In this document: piece after piece, positions 11,364 through 22,849 of the stretch
Layout: each line of letters starts with the position of its first letter
Numbering within the stretch: the stretch's first letter is position 1
Assembly (NCBI GenBank): GCA_015039365.1
Contig: WION01000036.1
Location: 248,001-312,000, forward strand
Direction of reading: 5' to 3'
DNA length: 64,000 nucleotides
Origin: Amanita rubescens
Taxonomy: Eukaryota; Basidiomycota; Agaricomycetes; Agaricales; Amanitaceae
The notes under the pieces: model-generated
Told to the model about the DNA's origin: nothing
The model's input: the letters and a program-made list of their open reading frames with translations, nothing else
Database searches by the model: none
Position numbers and translations under genes: made by a program

Positions 11364-13751
11364 CACCTGATCAGCCCGACAAAAAACTTTAATTAGACAG
11401 GGACGTCACATGCCCCTCCTTCTCCATTAAAGGGGGTTTTTTGGCTAATAGGGCTTTCATGAATAAATGTACACGATAAAAGACATAAAATTGTGCTAAG
11501 TCCACTTTCCCACATCTAAAAATGAACTCATTACCATTTCTGGAAGGTGGGGGGATGTTTGTACATGTTATGACATGAGAATTTGATCACAAGTTAGGGA
11601 CAAGGGCATAATTGCCTTTTTGGTAAGATAGTCAGATTCCAAATAAGGAAAGCAATTTAGGATACCATTTTTGGAAGGTTGTCAAGGTGTTTGTACATGT
11701 TTGTACATGCTTTGACACAACAACAAAGTATAATTTCCTTATTTGGAAAGTGAGAAGTAGATGCCAAATAAGACAAAACAATTGATTTCAGGGTCGAATT
11801 TCCTAAAAAGGAAATGATTACGTAATTTCAGGGTCAATCAATTGTGTAGCCTTGGTCAGTGGCTTTCTAAATGTGGTTGTATGACATTATTTGGTGATGA
11901 TTTCATTGAGATATTCACTGATTGATTTTCAGGGTCAAATTTCCTGAAAAGGAAATGAGTAATGTAATGTGTGCTTTAGGATCCAGTGGCGGATTTCCAA
12001 AAAAGGAAAGAGCGCACTTCGGCCTTGCCATTTTGGGAAATATCTGCTCACTGTTGCTGGTGATGAGCAGCAAGAAAATGCAATATCTCCCTTAATACTG
12101 GTTATTTCTGTGGCGCTTTTTTTGGTATGTCCCCATCAGGGATATAGGAAGGTGTTTGGCATGTCAGAATACAAATAGTATGTACCAATCATGCCACAAA
12201 TGAAATTGGTGTGCTCACTGTCTGCCATGATGAGCAGCCATATCTCCACCAATACTGGTTATTTCTGTGGCGCTTTTTTTGGTATGTCCCCATTAGGGAT
12301 ATAGGAAGGTGTTTGGCATGTCAGAATACAAATAGTACATACCAATCATGCCACAAATGAAATTGGTATGCTCACTGTCTGCCATGATGAGCAGCCATAT
12401 CTCCACCAAAACAAGATCTTCCTGTGGCGCTTTTTTTGATTTGGGATCACACATAACAAAGATAAACATTGGGAGGGTCACAACAGAGGATCCCTAGGCA
12501 AGATCAAGTGGAATCTCCCATTTATCCTGACATGTCAACTTGTCAGCCACTCTTTCTGTATCATGTTCAGTCTTTTATCATGAAACTGAAAACTACACAT
12601 TAATCAGCAGGGTAATCTGCTTCCAGATACCCTGAATGACACTCTGTTATGATAAGGAATCAGAATCCAAAAAAGCACCACAGGAAGATCTTGTTTTGGT
12701 GGAGATATGGCTGCTCATCATGGCAGACAGTGAGCACACCAATTTCATTTGTGGCATGATTGGTACATACTATTTGTATTCTGACATGCCAAACACCTTC
12801 CTATATCCCTGATGGGGACATACCAAAAAAAGCGCCATAGAAATAACCAGTATTGATGGAGATATTGTCATTTGTTGCTCCTCACTGTTGACAACAGTGA
12901 GCAAGACATGTTGCATTCAGACAGAAACCACTTGCAATTTTTGCATTCTAACATGGTGGATAGGTGCATATACATATAAGGAATATGTTCCAAAAAAAGC
13001 GCCACAAAAATATCCAGTATTAAGGGAGATATTGCATTTTCTTGCTGCTCATCACCAGCAACAGTGAGCAGATATTTCCCAAAATGGCAAGGCCGAAGTG
13101 CGCTCTTTCCTTTTTTGGAAATCCGCCACTGGATCCTAAAGCACACATTACATTACTCATTTCCTTTTCAGGAAATTTGACCCTGAAAATCAATCAGTGA
13201 ATATCTCAATGAAATCATCACCAAATAATGTCATACAACCACATTTAGAAAGCCACTGACCAAGGCTACACAATTGATTGACCCTGAAATTACGTAATCA
13301 TTTCCTTTTTAGGAAATTCGACCCTGAAATCAATTGTTTTGTCTTATTTGGCATCTACTTCTCACTTTCCAAATAAGGAAATTATACTTTGTTGTTGTGT
13401 CAAAGCATGTACAAACATGTACAAACACCTTGACAACCTTCCAAAAATGGTATCCTAAATTGCTTTCCTTATTTGGAATCTGACTATCTTACCAAAAAGG
13501 CAATTATGCCCTTGTCCCTAACTTGTGATCAAATTCTCATGTCATAACATGTACAAACATCCCCCCACCTTCCAGAAATGGTAATGAGTTCATTTTTAGA
13601 TGTGGGAAAGTGGACTTAGCACAATTTTATGTCTTTTATCGTGTACATTTATTCATGAAAGCCCTATTAGCCAAAAAACCCCCTTTAATGGAGAAGGAGG
13701 GGCATGTGACGTCCCTGTCTAATTAAAGTTTTTTGTCGGGCTGATCAGGTG
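11364..13751. mobile_element. Inverted-repeat element P2 (non-autonomous, KDZ-type ends)
   Basis: This 2388-base insertion is flanked by the 8-base duplication TCATGGAT (11356-11363, 13752-13759). Arms are 11364-12420 and 12685-13751. Ends are CACCTGATCAGCCCG / CGGGCTGATCAGGTG, and a TTTAATTAG-ACAGGGACGT block follows, close to the KDZ TIR (TTATTAGCTGGGACGT). The body is related to P1 throughout, including the tandem units with GTGGCGCTTTTTTTGG. In the left arm one tandem unit has been replaced by a duplicate of its neighbour, so the arms are not fully symmetrical there. No protein-coding potential is credible. Confidence 0.93.
12421..12684. other. Central spacer of P2, inverted relative to P1
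   Basis: The segment is 264 bases long, exactly as in P1, but is the reverse complement of the P1 spacer (GGATCCCTAGG near 12489-12499). Base changes between the two copies are scattered, with no rearrangement. Confidence 0.85.
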
Positions 13752-13975
13752 TCATGGATCTCCAAGAGTATAATTTCGTCATAAAACATCGATCAGGAAA
13801 AATGAATATGAAAGCTGACATACTCTCTAGAAGAGCAGGACACCCTAAGGGAGAAAATGATAACGAAGATATCATCCTTCTAAAGGAAGACATATTCGGA
13901 AAAATCGAAATAAGGATAGACGACGAAAGCTACGAATGGTTAAGTATCTGACAAGAAATCCGCAAGACGCATCGC
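13752..13975 (+). pseudogene. pol part 3: RNase H end and integrase lead-in, with a premature TGA
   Basis: The segment encodes LQEYNFVIKHRSGKMNMKAD and ILSRRAGHPKGEN, the usual C-terminus of gypsy RNase H, then an acidic linker. At 13949-13951 a TGA interrupts EWLSI*QEIRKTHR while the frame before and after is the same, so this is a single nonsense change. The segment is cut at 13975 by the hAT-like MITE. Removing the MITE and one CGCATCGC copy joins KTHR to RYFDKQVTKG in frame. Confidence 0.85.
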
Positions 13976-14829
13976 TAGTGTTTACAGGTCAGGTCAGGTT
14001 AGGTTATTTGCCCAAATTTTGAATAACTGTGACTGTAACCGGTTATTGAATGACCCCTAAACCTAGTAACTGTAACCTGACCAGTTGTAACCAGTCACAA
14101 CTGGTCAGGTTAACCTTGCATAACCAGTTATAACTGGTTAAAAGATGACCAGTTATGACTAGTTCATTAGTAACCAGTCATGACCAGTTAAAAATCTGCA
14201 AATAGAAATTGAAAATGCTCCACCAATTTTAGTCTCATCACCAGCGGAGTATTTTGCTATTCTTTCTGAGGGTTAGTGGCATGTATGTATAGGATAATTT
14301 GCAAATAGACATAGAAAATGCTCCACTAATTGCAGTGTTGTCATTGGCAGAGTATTTTGCTATTTTTTCTGATGGTTGGTGGTGGCATGTATATGATAAT
14401 CTGCAAAATAAAAATAGAAAATGCTCTGCCAATTGCAGTGTCATTATTGGCAGAGTATTTTGCTATTTCTCTGAAGATTGTGAGGTAGAGAATTGGGAGG
14501 TATAGTGGTCATGTAGTCATCTTTTTCAAAATTTCTTTTTAAATACATGGGTAAGTTGGAGTTGTATCACTTTTAGAGCTCAAGACATAGGGTAATTCAA
14601 GATAATATAGACAGTGTAGTTCACAACAAATAACCCATTTCAAGTTGGTCATCATAACCGGTCATGACCAGTTATAGACCAGTTATACCAATTGGGCCAT
14701 TTGCCATAACTGTAACTGTAACTGATCACTGACTGGTATAACTGTGACTGATGGTCAGGTTATAACTGGTAGCGGTTAGGTCAGGTTACAGTTATTTTCT
14801 GGTTATTGTGACCTGACCTGTAAACACTA
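13976..14829. mobile_element. hAT-like MITE A
   Basis: The ends are TAGTGTTTACAGGTCAGG and its reverse complement, and the 8-base duplication CGCATCGC flanks it (13968-13975, 14830-14837); an 8-base duplication and TAG.. ends fit the hAT superfamily. The inside has repeated ACCAGTTATGACCAGTT-like words and three units of the type GCTCCACTAATTGCAG..GGCAGAGTATTTTGCTAT. No coding region. A related, larger element is at 59104-61747. Confidence 0.9.
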
Positions 14830-16475
14830 CGCATCGCCGATATTTCGACAAACAAGTCACTAAAGGAATAAAGGAGAAAGATCCGAATTTCAAATATGAC
14901 ACACTTGACGAATGTTGGGAATGGAAGGGAAGGATCTACGTTCCAGCTAAACCAGAAATCCGAGAAAGGGTGATTCAATTAAACCATGACATGCCGACAG
15001 CAGGACATCCGGGAGTCACAAAAACTCTAGAACTAACGACAAGAGGATTTTGGTGGCCCAACATGAAACGGGATATCGAAACATATATCAAATCATGCCA
15101 TCAATGTCAAATAAACAAACCAGATCGACAACCCCAAGCGGCACCCCTACAGCTGAACAAAATACCTTCGGAACCATGGGCTGTTATCAGTGTGGACCTT
15201 ATCGGACCGTTAGTACCCTCAAAAGGAAAAGACATGATTTTGGTAATAGTAGATCGATTTTCCAAAAAAGCGTATTTCATTCCCTGTAATGCCACGATAA
15301 CCTCACAAGGAGTAGCCAATCTTTACAGGGAACACATCTTCAAGGAACAAGGATTACCAAGAAAAGTCATATCAGACAGGGGAACACAATTCGTATCAGG
15401 ATTCATGAAAGGGTTATATCAAGAACTAGGGATAGAAGCGAATCCCTCAACGGCGTATCACCCACAAACGGATGGACAAACAGAAAGGGTAAACCAAGAA
15501 CTTGAAGAATACCTGCGGATGTACATAAACGAAAAACAAAATGATTGGACGGATTGGCTTCCGATAGCCCAATTCTGTCATAACGATCGTAGACATTTGG
15601 TGACAGGATTCTCCCCTTTCATGATAACAACAGGAAGGAACCCCTATAAAGGAACGGAAGGGGAAACGAAAACAACGAACCACTCGGCTGCAGAATACAT
15701 CGAGAAGTTCAAGATAACATGGAAAGCGGTGAAAGCGAATCTGGAAAAAGTGGCCGAAAGGATGAAACGCCAACACGACAAGCACGTCCAGCCATCCAGA
15801 CGGTATCAACCAGGAGATCGGGTATATCTAGATTCATCTAAGATTAAGACAACAAGGGCATCGAAGAAACTTGATGCAAAATTCCATGGACCCTTCAAGG
15901 TAATTTCCGAGGTCGGGAAATCTGCATATAAACTGGAATTGCCACCGACATGGGGGATCCACGATGTCTTCCATGAATCAAAACTCAAACCAGTTTACGA
16001 ACCGCAATTTCTGACGCAGCAGGAGAACCAACCTCGGCCACCCCTGGAAATTATTGATGGACGTGAAGAATACGAAGTCGAAACAGTGAAAGGGGTAAGA
16101 AAAACGAAACAAGGGAAACACTTCCTTGTGAAATGGAAGGGATTACCGGAAGAAGAAAATACCTGGGAACCAGAAGAACACATGGAAAACGCAAAAAAGG
16201 CAATCAAAGAATATTATAAAAGAAACCCTTCAGCGTTACGCCAAAACAAACCCCTTCCTCTCCTTCCCCCATCGTCCCTCTCTCCAACCCCCTCTGGACC
16301 GCTGACACCGACACCCCCGCACCTCCCCCCCCTCTATGTTCCACACCCGCGTCTCTATGGATGGGATGACAAGGCCTTTGATGAAGAGTACCGATGGAAA
16401 CTCAAAGGTAACTGGCAACGCTGGAAGAGCGCACGTGAAGAAGCGAATTCGTCGCAAGGACCCACACCAGTTTAA
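14830..16475 (+). pseudogene. pol part 4: integrase with C-terminal chromodomain
   Basis: The frame is open to the TAA after 16472. The zinc-binding HHCC region includes NHDMPTAGHPG and SCHQCQINK. The catalytic DDE core shows SVDLIGPL, VISDRGTQFVSG and QTDGQTERVNQELE. A GPY-like module (GPFKVISEVGKSAYKLELP) follows, then a chromodomain (YEVETVKGVRKTKQGKHFLV, WKGLPEEENTWEPEEHM) and a proline-rich tail. The chromodomain targets integration to particular chromatin in chromoviruses. This part alone is undamaged; the polyprotein as a whole is broken upstream. Confidence 0.93.
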
Positions 16476-16814
16476 AGTGATTGATGCCTGTAGCAACAAG
16501 ATCCAGTACAAATAAGGGGAGAAAAAGATAGAAACAGCAAGGAACTGGAAGAGGACGCATTGGAGCAAGATCATCGGTGACGCCTCGACCAGGGAATTGT
16601 CAGATGACAATGGTAGTGCACGGTAAACCCTGCTGACGATTCTTCGTGAAATGTCAAAAGGCCGAGCCGGCGACGCCATCGGTAACCCCCTGTCGGCACT
16701 GGATGCAGGTCTGGTAACGGGTAAAGACGAAGGAGCATCAGGAAGAACGTGAGTGCCCCTTGTCATTCAATCAAATTTTTGGATCCCTTCCAGTTCATCT
16801 GGAATCCGAACCTT

Positions 16815-16824
16815 AAGGGGGAGA
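16815..16824 (+). other. Polypurine tract of the gypsy element
   Basis: AAGGGGGAGA lies three bases upstream of the 3' LTR, the expected site of plus-strand priming. The 16476-16814 stretch between pol and this site holds no gene that I can see. Confidence 0.8.
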
Positions 16825-16827
16825 TTA

Positions 16828-17141
16828 TATCACAACCCTGTTTCACTCCTTGATACGCAGCATGCTTCGTGCATGTAAAACACATGTAGATAGCCCTATA
16901 CCCTAAGGACGTCATACCCTGTACCTCAACCCCGTACCCTAGGTAGTATATAAGTAGTATAGATTGTAGTAAGTAAAGCAAGCAACAAGCTAGTCTTTCC
17001 TTGGACAGCTCGGAGCCCACCCTCTTAACCTTGCCCTGACCCTTGACAGGTCTTGTATTTGCCCTCGCTGCTTGACACAGTCAGCAGTAGCTATAGAGTG
17101 ATTGAGTCTTGTGTTGTGACGCCTGTCTAAGGCTCGTGACA
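16828..17141 (+). repeat. 3' LTR of the gypsy chromovirus
   Basis: The LTR is 314 bases long, the same length as the 5' LTR, with about four substitutions (all near 17048-17080). It is followed by the target duplication ATAAT. Confidence 0.92.
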
Positions 17142-17160
17142 ATAATAATGCTGACATACA

Positions 17161-17512
17161 CACCTGTCCTGCCCAAAATAGCCCTCTTATTAGCTGGGAC
17201 GTGCACATCACCGTCCCGTCTAATTAGGGCTCTTAGCAGCTCTCTCAGCCTCCTTCTATAAATTTCCCTTAATCCTGCAATAAAATCTCAACTTCCCGGG
17301 TTATCCCCAGCTACTCTATTCTTAGGACATCTAATTAGAGTAATTTAGCGGGCCCAGCAATAAAGCCCTTTCTAATTAGCCCGCATTCCATTAACCCGTC
17401 TATAATCCTGCATTAAATTTGGACTTTTGGGGAGATACCTGCCCGTCTTGGAAGGCGCGTTTCCCATGCAGCGCGCGCCGCCGCCTGAACGTCATTAACG
17501 TCGTGCCCGCTC
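17161..17512 (+). repeat. Left terminal inverted repeat of the KDZ element
   Basis: This matches the reverse complement of 25092-25443 with few changes. TAATTAG words (for example at 17220-17227, and again near 17330 and 17370) and the GGGACG/CGTCCC hairpin are candidate transposase-recognition features. This is an inference from their repetition. Confidence 0.88.
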
Positions 17513-17573
17513 AATTCTGCACACTGCTACCACTAAATATGCAGGTAATACAAAGGGAGTGTAGTAGAAATAG

Positions 17574-20500
17574 CTAAATGTCAGATGTGATGGTCAATAC
17601 GCTAACGCTGGCATGTAAAATATCCTCTGAATCATCTTCAGGCTCACTGTCAACATCGTCGTCGACGCTGTATTCCACTGTTTGAGGGCTTGGAGATGTG
17701 TCTGGTATTGAACAGCTGAGGGCAGCACCCGGTCTGAGGGATCCCGTAAATCCCGGATGAATTGAGAGCTTCGCGAGACGTTTGAGGTGGCCAAAGTTGA
17801 ATTGGGCGCGCTCCTCATGGTAAACCTTGATTTGGTGTGCAAGGAGAGGATGTGATACCCTACATTTACGTTCCGCTGCCTCGATAAACTTCTTGTCATC
17901 CCTCATGTATGTTATTAGACGTTTGATTTCAATGTTGAGGCGGGTTATTTCCTCGTGAGCACGTTGGATCTTGAAGTGTTCATCTGATAACTTACGGGAG
18001 GATGGCGAAGCCCAGGGCTTTTTCCTAACGTCATCACGGCAATCGCGCAGCAAGTCGAATTCCGCAAGGAAAGCGTATTCGACGACATCCTCCCAGCTAA
18101 GCTCTGACCGATTGAATGCTTTGGCCGCATCGTTATAGTTGTTGACGGCCGTGTGGATGGCATGTGAGCGAGTCTTCAGTGCAATCCCGATGTGCTTCCG
18201 AAGCTTATAACCTAATCAATGAATGAGTTAAAGGCATAAAAGGGTATAACAGCGACTTACCAACTTGGGACATATTCATTTTTGTCATCTCAAATATCCG
18301 TTGAACGACAAGCCCTTCTAACTTATCCAAACACTTCTGGTATTCTCTCGTTTGCACCATAGCCTTCGCGCGGTCCCATTCAGGACAGCCTAGTATCCAT
18401 CGTTGACGTATTTTGAGCTTAACCTCTAAGTTTTGTACCTCGTGAAGTGCTTTGTCGCGCTTTTCGAGCAGGTGTCGCCGCTTGGTCTCGTTTGCAGGTG
18501 TACCTATGTTCAAACGATCCGGGGTGCTATTAAACCATTGGGGTTGACTTTCGGATAATGCTTTCCTAAACACGAGTTATTAACGTTATCAGAACAAGAA
18601 AAAGACTTACTCAAGTTTATTGAGCTCGACCAAGTGCATGTAGTAGTCCATTTCATATGTCTCTTGCAGGGGTTCAGTCGGTAAGCTCTGGAGATATGCG
18701 CGCTCTTCCTCTAGCCACTTCGGAAAAGTTGAGGCGCTGTAGCCGAACGTTTTCATCGATGCTCGAAGCGCAGGCTCGCCAGCCAGGATATTAAGTGCTT
18801 GCTGATAGTTGTCAACGATAAATTTACCTTGATGGGGTCAGTAAAACGTTGCGCTATGGTAAAAGAATACATACTCAGGTTTGCATATGTATCGTAAGTG
18901 TCCGTGGCTCTCATATACTCCGCTATCCGTTGTCGGCGATGGAAGACGCTTGCATAGCGTGTTGGCGAAGCTAAGGCATTGGACTTGGAAAAAAAGCGCT
19001 CGCATCCCTCTAGGTCTTCCAGGCCTAGTCCATCAATGTACGTCACAAGGTTTGATAGTTGACACAGGCGGTTGTGGGCATGACCGTGGAAAGCTCCGAC
19101 AAGAGATGTGTACTGAAGCTCCCTGGCACGTGGACCGAGGGCGCTGTTGTTAATCGTGGTCTTGAAACGGCATCCTATATCGTAGCCGACGCCGAGCCGG
19201 TCACCAAAGTTTTCCAATAGCCGATGAACAATAGAAAGTGGGTATTTAGCTCTGTGAAATACAAATGTCAGTCAGAAAAATGGATTTGGATGTCGTTCTA
19301 CATACTTTTCCCCGCTCCGGACGATATCAGTAACTGCCAAGACAAACCCGTGTCTGCATAGGGCAACGAAGATTCCGGACTCGTCAAATACTCCCCACAT
19401 TTTTGATGTGTGCTGTGATGACATGTTTCGCCACCGTGCTGCGCAGGGATTGTCGGACCCAGGCTAAAAGATGTAATGAATTGAGGAGTGTAATCCAAGT
19501 TTAAATCTTTACTTACGTCGTGCAATGAGTTCAATGAATCATGTTTCTCCCATTGTTCAACTTCATCACGAGGGATGAAGTACTCGCTTCCAACGTCCCT
19601 AAGATCCATCCATTCATTCGGCACCCTGCTCCGCAATGTCTCACCAGTACTATCCTCGGAAATAACCGTCTTGGCCGATATAACCCTTTTCAGGGAATCG
19701 TTGCCATCCATCGTTATAAGCATCGCAAACCGCGTTTGCGGCTCATCCTTCAGTTTGTAAGTGCAGGCTGGGCAAGTGTTCTTCATGCGCCAGTTAGGAC
19801 CACGTTGTAAAGCAGCATCCACCCGTTGCCGTACGGTCCGCTGAATTTCCAGATACAGGTCGTAGCAGTTACTGAATTGTTGGCTACGATGGGAGGTAAA
19901 GGGGATCTACTGAAAATGTGAGAAAAAAAAAAGGCGATAACCGTGGGACATACCCCATGGAAATCATATAAACTCCGTACAAATGGCTGTATCGCAAGGT
20001 GGGGACAGCGAACGTGCAGCCTATGGTACATTTGCAAGAGGCGGGTTGCAACGGCAAAGGCTGGGCGGAAAGGAGAACAAGGGATGAAACCTTGACGAAC
20101 GAGTGACACCGGAATATTCGTGTCACCTTCTAGCATAGGTACAGAGACCTTATACGTTCCTTCGTAAAAAGTAAATATATGCCTCACAATGATGAAAAAA
20201 AGCTTACGGTATGCATCCATTACTTCAAGATGCTGAAAACCTTGAATTTGCTCAGCACTCGGCTCAGGTAAGTCGACGTGTAGCCCATGCAGCCCAACTT
20301 GAGTACTCCACTCCAAGTAACAGTCTACTATCCCCTCGATCTGCGCCTTGAAGCCATTGGTCCATCGTTCCGTCCTATCCGTACATGTCCGATGGTCCTT
20401 GCTGAAACGAGTGTAAAATAATAGAATCGTAACTCGAAAATGAGCAGAATCAACTAACCTCTTCTTTTTCCCCTTGCCAAGTGCTTCCTTCACCATTTCG

Positions 20501-20870
20501 AGCATTTCCCCACCGGCGTTGCTAATTTCAACCTCAGCAGAGCCGTCAAGGATGGTGTCAAGGTCCATCGTCATGTAGTCAGGAAAATCATCAGGATCAC
20601 TTTCAGCCGCATAATCTATGAATATTCCATTAGAAACATACAGTTAATAACAACGGGACTCATACTTTCAGGCTGTTCAGACTTTTCAGACTTGTCACGA
20701 AGCGCTTCCTTCATGAGGGTGCGCATGGATTCCTGAGTGAGAACGCGACGGGGGTCAATTTGTACATGGTGCTTGAGTCGATCAGCGGCCTCTTTTGCAG
20801 CCTTTTGAGCACCACCGGCGAAAATACGAAGGCGGCGGCTTGTTCCTGAGCTGCGTTGGTTCAGCACCAT
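17574..20870 (-). CDS. KDZ transposase (multi-exon)
   Basis: The minus strand holds a chain of conserved exons. The start is chosen at ATG 20870 (MVLNQRSSGTSRRLRIFAGG), since 20915 is not an ATG. Then come the region around RWTNGFKAQIEGIVDCYLEW, a block with SVPMLEGDTNIPVSLVRQGF, a zinc-binding NTCPACTYKLKDEP followed by the first acidic site in LITMDGNDSLKRV, a second in VGYDIGCRFK, FHGHAHNRLCQL, and LEDLEGCERFFSKSNAL, which carries the catalytic glutamate. The C-terminal coiled segment ends DILHASVSVLTITSDI. The order matches Kyakuja-Dileera-Zisupton transposases with an RNase H fold. Introns separate the blocks; no definite disabling change was found, but not every splice site was verified. 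Confidence 0.88.
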
Positions 20871-21771
20871 GGGGCCAGCGGCAGTTTTTGATGGATTACC
20901 AAACAAGGATGGCACGTGTCATAGACTAAGATCAGATTCAATAGATATGCATGACCTTGAGCGTCATGGGATATGTCGTCAAGCAAACAGGGATAACAAA
21001 AACTGTCTGTGGGATGACAGTGCAGTCATGGGCGCGTACTCGCGCGACGCGCAGTGCATGGACTAGATGTATATATTGTCCTGATCAACTTTGTAGATTT
21101 TTTTCATAATCCTGGCAAAGATTTAGAACGCACGCTGATACCCACTCATTCCTCACTCTTATACCACCTATCCAGGTCATCCTAACGATATCATTCTCAC
21201 TGGAAAATCGGACCGAGGTGAGACGTTTGATGATCACGTCGAATGAGACACAAGTTAATCTGGCAATCACTTGCCAATTGAATCAGGTTGCTAAATTTGG
21301 CAGTGGAACGCCGCAGTAATCCAACGTGTCGGCTTCATTCCTGGACGCTAGCTTGTCACACCAGTACCGATGGTTTGGATCATAGGTGTCCAATTGAACT
21401 TCTCCACACGCTATGTGACTTGCTCACTCAAGTATACAATAATGCTGATTCTCGTCTCTTGCCTCCCACAGCTACTAATCAGGAATAACCCATTCATTCA
21501 CTTTCAGTCTGGAATCACGCCATCTTTAGTGTCAAGGACTCCCCTAGTGCAACTTATTGAACCCACGAGTAGGCTCACTACCCAACTTTACTCATCTTTG
21601 CCACGCATCAACGTTACATAGTGCAATTCCCCGAATCGTGCTACTAGCTACTCGCTACTAGAGTGGCGATGCGACCCGCCATGTGCTCCTGTACAAAATA
21701 CGCGTGTGCTGCATGGATGTCATCAAATGCAGTGAGATACGCCATCACGTCTCTGCGCCTGCCCGATACCA
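20871..21771. other. Non-coding interval inside the KDZ element
   Basis: No conserved coding segment is seen on either strand. The right part is the 3' flank of the viroplasmin-like gene and the left part is the probable promoter region of the transposase gene. Confidence 0.5.
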
Positions 21772-22641
21772 TTATCGCCTCAGTTCTTTGGAACGCATCA
21801 GAAACCATACAAGGATGGCTTTACCTACACACCTGTCTCTATAGACTCCTGTTTGCACGCCGACCGTAACCGCCCAATAGAGTTCCACAAATGAAAACCC
21901 GACGGTATTTTCTCTGACCGCGCCCACCCATGCTTTAGCGGCTGCACCATAAGTCCCATAAGACTTATGGTTGCAATGCGCGAACCCGGATACATGGATG
22001 CATGTTGCTCCCCTAGGCACGGAGCGGTCAATGTTCTGTTGCAGCAGGTAATTGTTTTTTACTTGCCAACTAGGGAAAATACCCATTCGACGTCCATTGA
22101 AAACGACGTACCACTTTTTCCCATCGCTCTGGAGCGTGGGTAAGCGCTGTATAACATTGTTCGATGACTGTCCTTGAGATGGGGGCAAAGTCTGTCCACT
22201 GTGACATACGCTGCCAGTAGTGGGCCTGGAGTGTGTGCGAGTGGTAGTAGACGTGCTGGCTTGAGCTGAAGGAGTAACGTTTGGTGAGTGTCGTATTGCG
22301 TTGCTCGAAGTGTGTTCCTGATAGTACCGGGGCATTGGAGACGATGGCACCGATGCACGTGGACTAGCACAGCAGAGGCTTCGTCCATGGCATTCTCTAC
22401 TAGTAGACATAACACGTGCTTGAATAGCAGACGTGCTAGCTGCGGGAGTTTGCGATGAGGCAATGAGCTGGGGGTTACTTGACCGTGGCACTGGCAAAGA
22501 CTCGGAGTTACAAATTGTAAGGGTGTCGAGACTCTGGGTGAGGTCTATGGAGTTTAGGATGTCATCAGAGAGCGCATCCTCATAGTACCGATCCGAGTCA
22601 CTCTCGTCCTCCTGCTGCGGCGCCTTTCCTTTTCCTTTCAT
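21772..22641 (-). CDS. KDZ-borne protein with RNase H1 N-terminal (viroplasmin-like) domain
   Basis: A 289-codon frame starts at ATG 22641 (MKGKGKAPQQEDESDSD). The N-terminal two thirds are Ser/Thr/Pro-rich and probably disordered. Around residues 175-240 it has KKWYVVFNGRRMGIFPSWQ and HKSYGTYGAAAKAWVGA, which match the small domain found at the N-terminus of eukaryotic RNase H1 and in caulimovirus P6; that domain binds RNA:DNA hybrids or double-stranded RNA. There is no RNase H catalytic domain after it. It is divergently placed relative to the gene starting at 22850, with about 200 bases between. The last 40 residues may be intron read-through. Its role in the transposon is unknown. Confidence 0.7.
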   Translation of the reverse strand: MKGKGKAPQQEDESDSDRYYEDALSDDILNSIDLTQSLDTLTICNSESLPVPRSSNPQLIASSQTPAASTSAIQARVMSTSRECHGRSLCCASPRASVPSSPMPRYYQEHTSSNAIRHSPNVTPSAQASTSTTTRTHSRPTTGSVCHSGQTLPPSQGQSSNNVIQRLPTLQSDGKKWYVVFNGRRMGIFPSWQVKNNYLLQQNIDRSVPRGATCIHVSGFAHCNHKSYGTYGAAAKAWVGAVRENTVGFSFVELYWAVTVGVQTGVYRDRCVGKAILVWFLMRSKELRR

Positions 22642-22849
22642 CGGTGAGCGACATATACTGGCTGTGTCATTTATAATTACCTTTCAATTTCATGTCTCTG
22701 TTGACAGCGAGGTAGCTGTGGTGGGAGAGGAAGCACAAGGCGATGCGGAATCTGCCGGCGAATTGGGCTGACCCTTCAATCGTGACTCGTGCCAAGGTAA
22801 TTATGGGCTGTTTTTTTTTCTTTCCGAAAATGTAATTCATCTCTCCTTC

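Larger units (their letters stand above)
4966..17141 (+). mobile_element. Ty3/gypsy chromovirus with three nested insertions
   Basis: Two 314-base LTRs (4966-5279 and 16828-17141) differ at about four positions and are flanked by the 5-base duplication ATAAT (4961-4965, 17142-17146). Inside are gag with a CCHC knuckle, protease, reverse transcriptase, RNase H, integrase and a C-terminal chromodomain, the order of Ty3/gypsy chromoviruses. The total length is inflated by insertions at 7471-9818, 11364-13751 and 13976-14829; without them and their duplicated target sites the element is about 6.6 kb. LTR similarity suggests a recent insertion. The gag has a stop and a frame break, and pol has a stop at 13949, so this copy is defective even apart from the insertions. 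Confidence 0.95.
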
